In this document: one piece after another, positions 62,467-64,000 of the stretch
Numbering within the stretch: the stretch's first letter is position 1
Layout of the letters: every line of letters starts with the position of its first letter
Source of the DNA: CAINVV01 sp038323575
Lineage (GTDB): Bacteria; Bacteroidota; Bacteroidia; Bacteroidales; Prolixibacteraceae
Assembly: GCA_038323575.1 (NCBI GenBank)
Contig: JBBQHB010000012.1
Coordinates: forward strand, 14,563 to 78,562
Direction: 5' to 3'
DNA length: 64,000 nt
Position numbers and translations under genes: made by a program
The notes under the pieces: model-generated
Told to the model about the DNA's origin: nothing
Database searches by the model: none
Seen by the model: the letters and a program-made list of their open reading frames with translations, nothing else

Positions 62467-63758
62467 GGTAAATTACTCTTCGGTATAGTAAAGAAAAACA
62501 GACTTCCTTTACCCACCTGGCTTTCAACCCAGATCTTACCTCTGTGGTATTCGATAAAGTCCTTGCACAAAATCAAACCCAGGCCAGTTCCTTTTTCATC
62601 CAGGGTGCCGGAAGTTGTGATGCTGTGATCAATGCGGAAAACCTTCGTCAGATCCTCTTTCCTGATCCCGACCCCGTTATCTTTCACACAAACTAAAAAA
62701 TCATCCTGTCTGTTTTCGCCGGAAATATGAATCATCCCCCCGGGGAAAGTAAATTTTATTGCATTTGAAATCAGGTTCCTTACCACAGTCCTTATCATGT
62801 GTTTATCCGCATAAACATGGGCATCAGAAGGTATATCCAGGGTAACGGATAAAGTTTTATGCCGGATAGCATTAATGTGAAAATCAGTTGTTTCACGTAT
62901 CAGGCTATCCATGTCGATTTTTTCGGGATTAAAATTCATCCGGCCTGCCTGTGAACGTGACCATTCCAGTAAATTATTCAGTAAATCCATGGCTCTTTGC
63001 GAAGAGACCTGAATTATTTCCGAATATTCCTCAATTCCGTTGTAATCTTTCTCTTTAACCTGTTCTGCCAAAACTTCGGTGAAACCCAAAATCACATTAA
63101 ACGGACTCTTAAGGTCATGCGCAATGATGGAGAAAAATCTATCCTTTGTCGCATTGAGTTCGTGCAAAAGTTCTTCGTTTTTCTTTGCCCTACGGTAATT
63201 GGTCACAAAATTGGCTGTAATCAGGTGTATAGCAACGGCTGTAACCATGAAAATTACAAGTATATCAACTGCATCGATTAAAGTTTCATAGGAACTGAAC
63301 CGTGTTTTACTAATGCCGGCTACTTCCATTAAGGAAATGAATGCAATAGAAATCAACACGATAGCTAAAAAAAGATAGAATGGTTTTCTCTCCAGAAGCA
63401 GGGCAGCGATGAACAGGATTCCCGGAACAGCAAAGATGGCAGTATCATGGATGCCATCAATTGTATTGAGCAGCTGAAATAAAACAAATCCGGTTAGTGT
63501 AAGCAGCAAAAGGTAGGAAGCTTCAACAAATCGTTTTGAGTAAAGTAGCAGATGTGAGAGAATAAGCAGTACAGTAACGACAATTAATGGTATGATTAAG
63601 ACTGTTTCAACCACGAAAAATCTTGTCATAAGCAAGATAAATAAACCCACGATGGAAGCTCCTGAAATGACAAACAGTATTCGTCCTTTCATCGTCTCTT
63701 CTTCGTTGCCAAATTCAGGCGGACGAAAGAGTCTGTTTATTTTTGTTGATAGTTGCAT
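62463..63758 (-). CDS. Membrane-bound sensor histidine kinase
   Basis: A 431-residue kinase with about six helices at residues 25-185 (MKGRILFVISGASIVGLFIL at the start of the membrane part; Met23 is an alternative start). A short linker leads to HisKA with IIAHDLKSPFNVILGF and phospho-acceptor His214, then HATPase_c (RNLISNAIKFTFPGG, DNGVGIRKED, GTGLGL). No periplasmic sensor domain is visible, so sensing is probably within the membrane. It is the first gene of a two-gene operon with the PAS kinase; neither gene is accompanied by an intact response regulator in the window. Confidence 0.93.
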   Translation of the reverse strand: MQLSTKINRLFRPPEFGNEEETMKGRILFVISGASIVGLFILLMTRFFVVETVLIIPLIVVTVLLILSHLLLYSKRFVEASYLLLLTLTGFVLFQLLNTIDGIHDTAIFAVPGILFIAALLLERKPFYLFLAIVLISIAFISLMEVAGISKTRFSSYETLIDAVDILVIFMVTAVAIHLITANFVTNYRRAKKNEELLHELNATKDRFFSIIAHDLKSPFNVILGFTEVLAEQVKEKDYNGIEEYSEIIQVSSQRAMDLLNNLLEWSRSQAGRMNFNPEKIDMDSLIRETTDFHINAIRHKTLSVTLDIPSDAHVYADKHMIRTVVRNLISNAIKFTFPGGMIHISGENRQDDFLVCVKDNGVGIRKEDLTKVFRIDHSITTSGTLDEKGTGLGLILCKDFIEYHRGKIWVESQVGKGSLFFFTIPKSNLP

Positions 63759-64000
63759 ATATCTATCTGTCGTGTAAGTAACAACTAAATAGAAGGAAGG
63801 TTTAACTGAGACTATAAAGGTAACGTTTTAAATCGATATTGGCAATTTGCTCAGCTATTCTCAGCGATTCAGCTTATAGTATTTTTTTCTACGGTTAAAG
63901 CTTTGCGTTCATTTCGAGGTATGCCATTCCGGTTGGCGGTTTGCACCAACATTCTTTTGCCCAAAAATTTGTCTTTGTTTCTTACCTCCTTTCGCTTTTG
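63759..64000. other. Right-edge region, possible end of a minus-strand gene
   Basis: No complete gene is visible. On the minus strand a frame is open from the window edge to a TGA at 63909-63911 and is basic at its start (KAKGGKKQRQIFGQKN); it could be the tail of a gene beginning outside the window, or chance. The minus-strand promoter for the kinase operon should lie here; no clear box is seen. Confidence 0.25.

Overview
The window looks like a chromosome segment of a member of the Bacteroidota, probably an environmental, aerobically respiring member of the class Bacteroidia. This is inferred from the gene content: lipoproteins with the short SC/GC lipoboxes of this phylum, FISUMP and two-component-propeller lipoproteins, outer-membrane beta-barrels ending in aromatic residues, a CusA-type pump fused to a TolC-type domain, a candidate TAnnTTTG promoter, and almost no Shine-Dalgarno sequences. 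The only clear GGAGG-type site preceding an ATG that I noticed is at the SHOCT gene. I saw no rRNA, tRNA, CRISPR array, prophage or intact transposon.

Layout. 0-5 kb: a small unknown gene, a bile-acid/sodium-symporter-family carrier and a large secreted M14 metallopeptidase. 5-11.6 kb: a 1286-residue PocR-PAS hybrid histidine kinase, then three damaged or shortened signalling and membrane genes (a membrane/receiver chimera, an HD phosphohydrolase, a doubly frameshifted YitT). 11.7-18 kb: PPK2 polyphosphate kinase, SulP anion transporter, GH53 galactanase, and a beta-propeller/phosphoesterase fusion. 18-23.6 kb: small stress and housekeeping genes (CDGSH protein, pirin, a small lipoprotein, CsbD, DsrE, an LTXXQ-like protein), an amino-acid permease, and two gene remnants. 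23.6-28.2 kb: a Tat-exported GH5 glycosidase with a Gfo/Idh/MocA oxidoreductase, an MFS carrier and a DUF2177 protein. 28.4-33.9 kb: a two-gene heavy-metal efflux system. 34-37.4 kb: FISUMP lipoprotein, PQQ-like propeller and Tat-exported aldo/keto reductase. 37.6-41.9 kb: DUF3108 protein, hemF, hemH and an AI-2E family permease. 41.9-53.1 kb: a stretch holding five intergenic arrays of a degenerate GTC octamer, interleaved with a SHOCT protein, a gutted nuclease gene, a four-helix protein, ppc, an S9D-type peptidase, a Reg_prop lipoprotein and a PIG-L deacetylase. 53-56.6 kb: a minus-strand cluster of two outer-membrane proteins, a glycerophosphodiesterase lipoprotein and a metallophosphoesterase. 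56.7-60 kb: remnants of a hydrolase and probably a methyltransferase, then a second propeller/phosphoesterase. 60-63.8 kb: two overlapping histidine kinase genes whose receiver domain has been lost.

Three things stand out. (1) The degenerate octamer arrays are dispersed through one 11 kb zone and share exact longer words. (2) A 38-nt bipartite element, TTACAT-N15-TTACATRAATCACACAT, lies at similar distances upstream of the CsbD and SHOCT genes, 22 kb apart, with identical spacing, and looks like a shared operator or promoter element. (3) There is a recurrent pattern of gene erosion in which the two ends of a gene are joined and the middle is missing: endonuclease 42634-42951, barrel protein 51685-51899, receiver domain 60027-60153, and a receiver chimera at 9.7 kb. 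Single-base losses in homopolymers also occur and could be genuine or assembly error. I did not find a convincing new multi-gene defence or biosynthetic system; most intact genes belong to well-known families.
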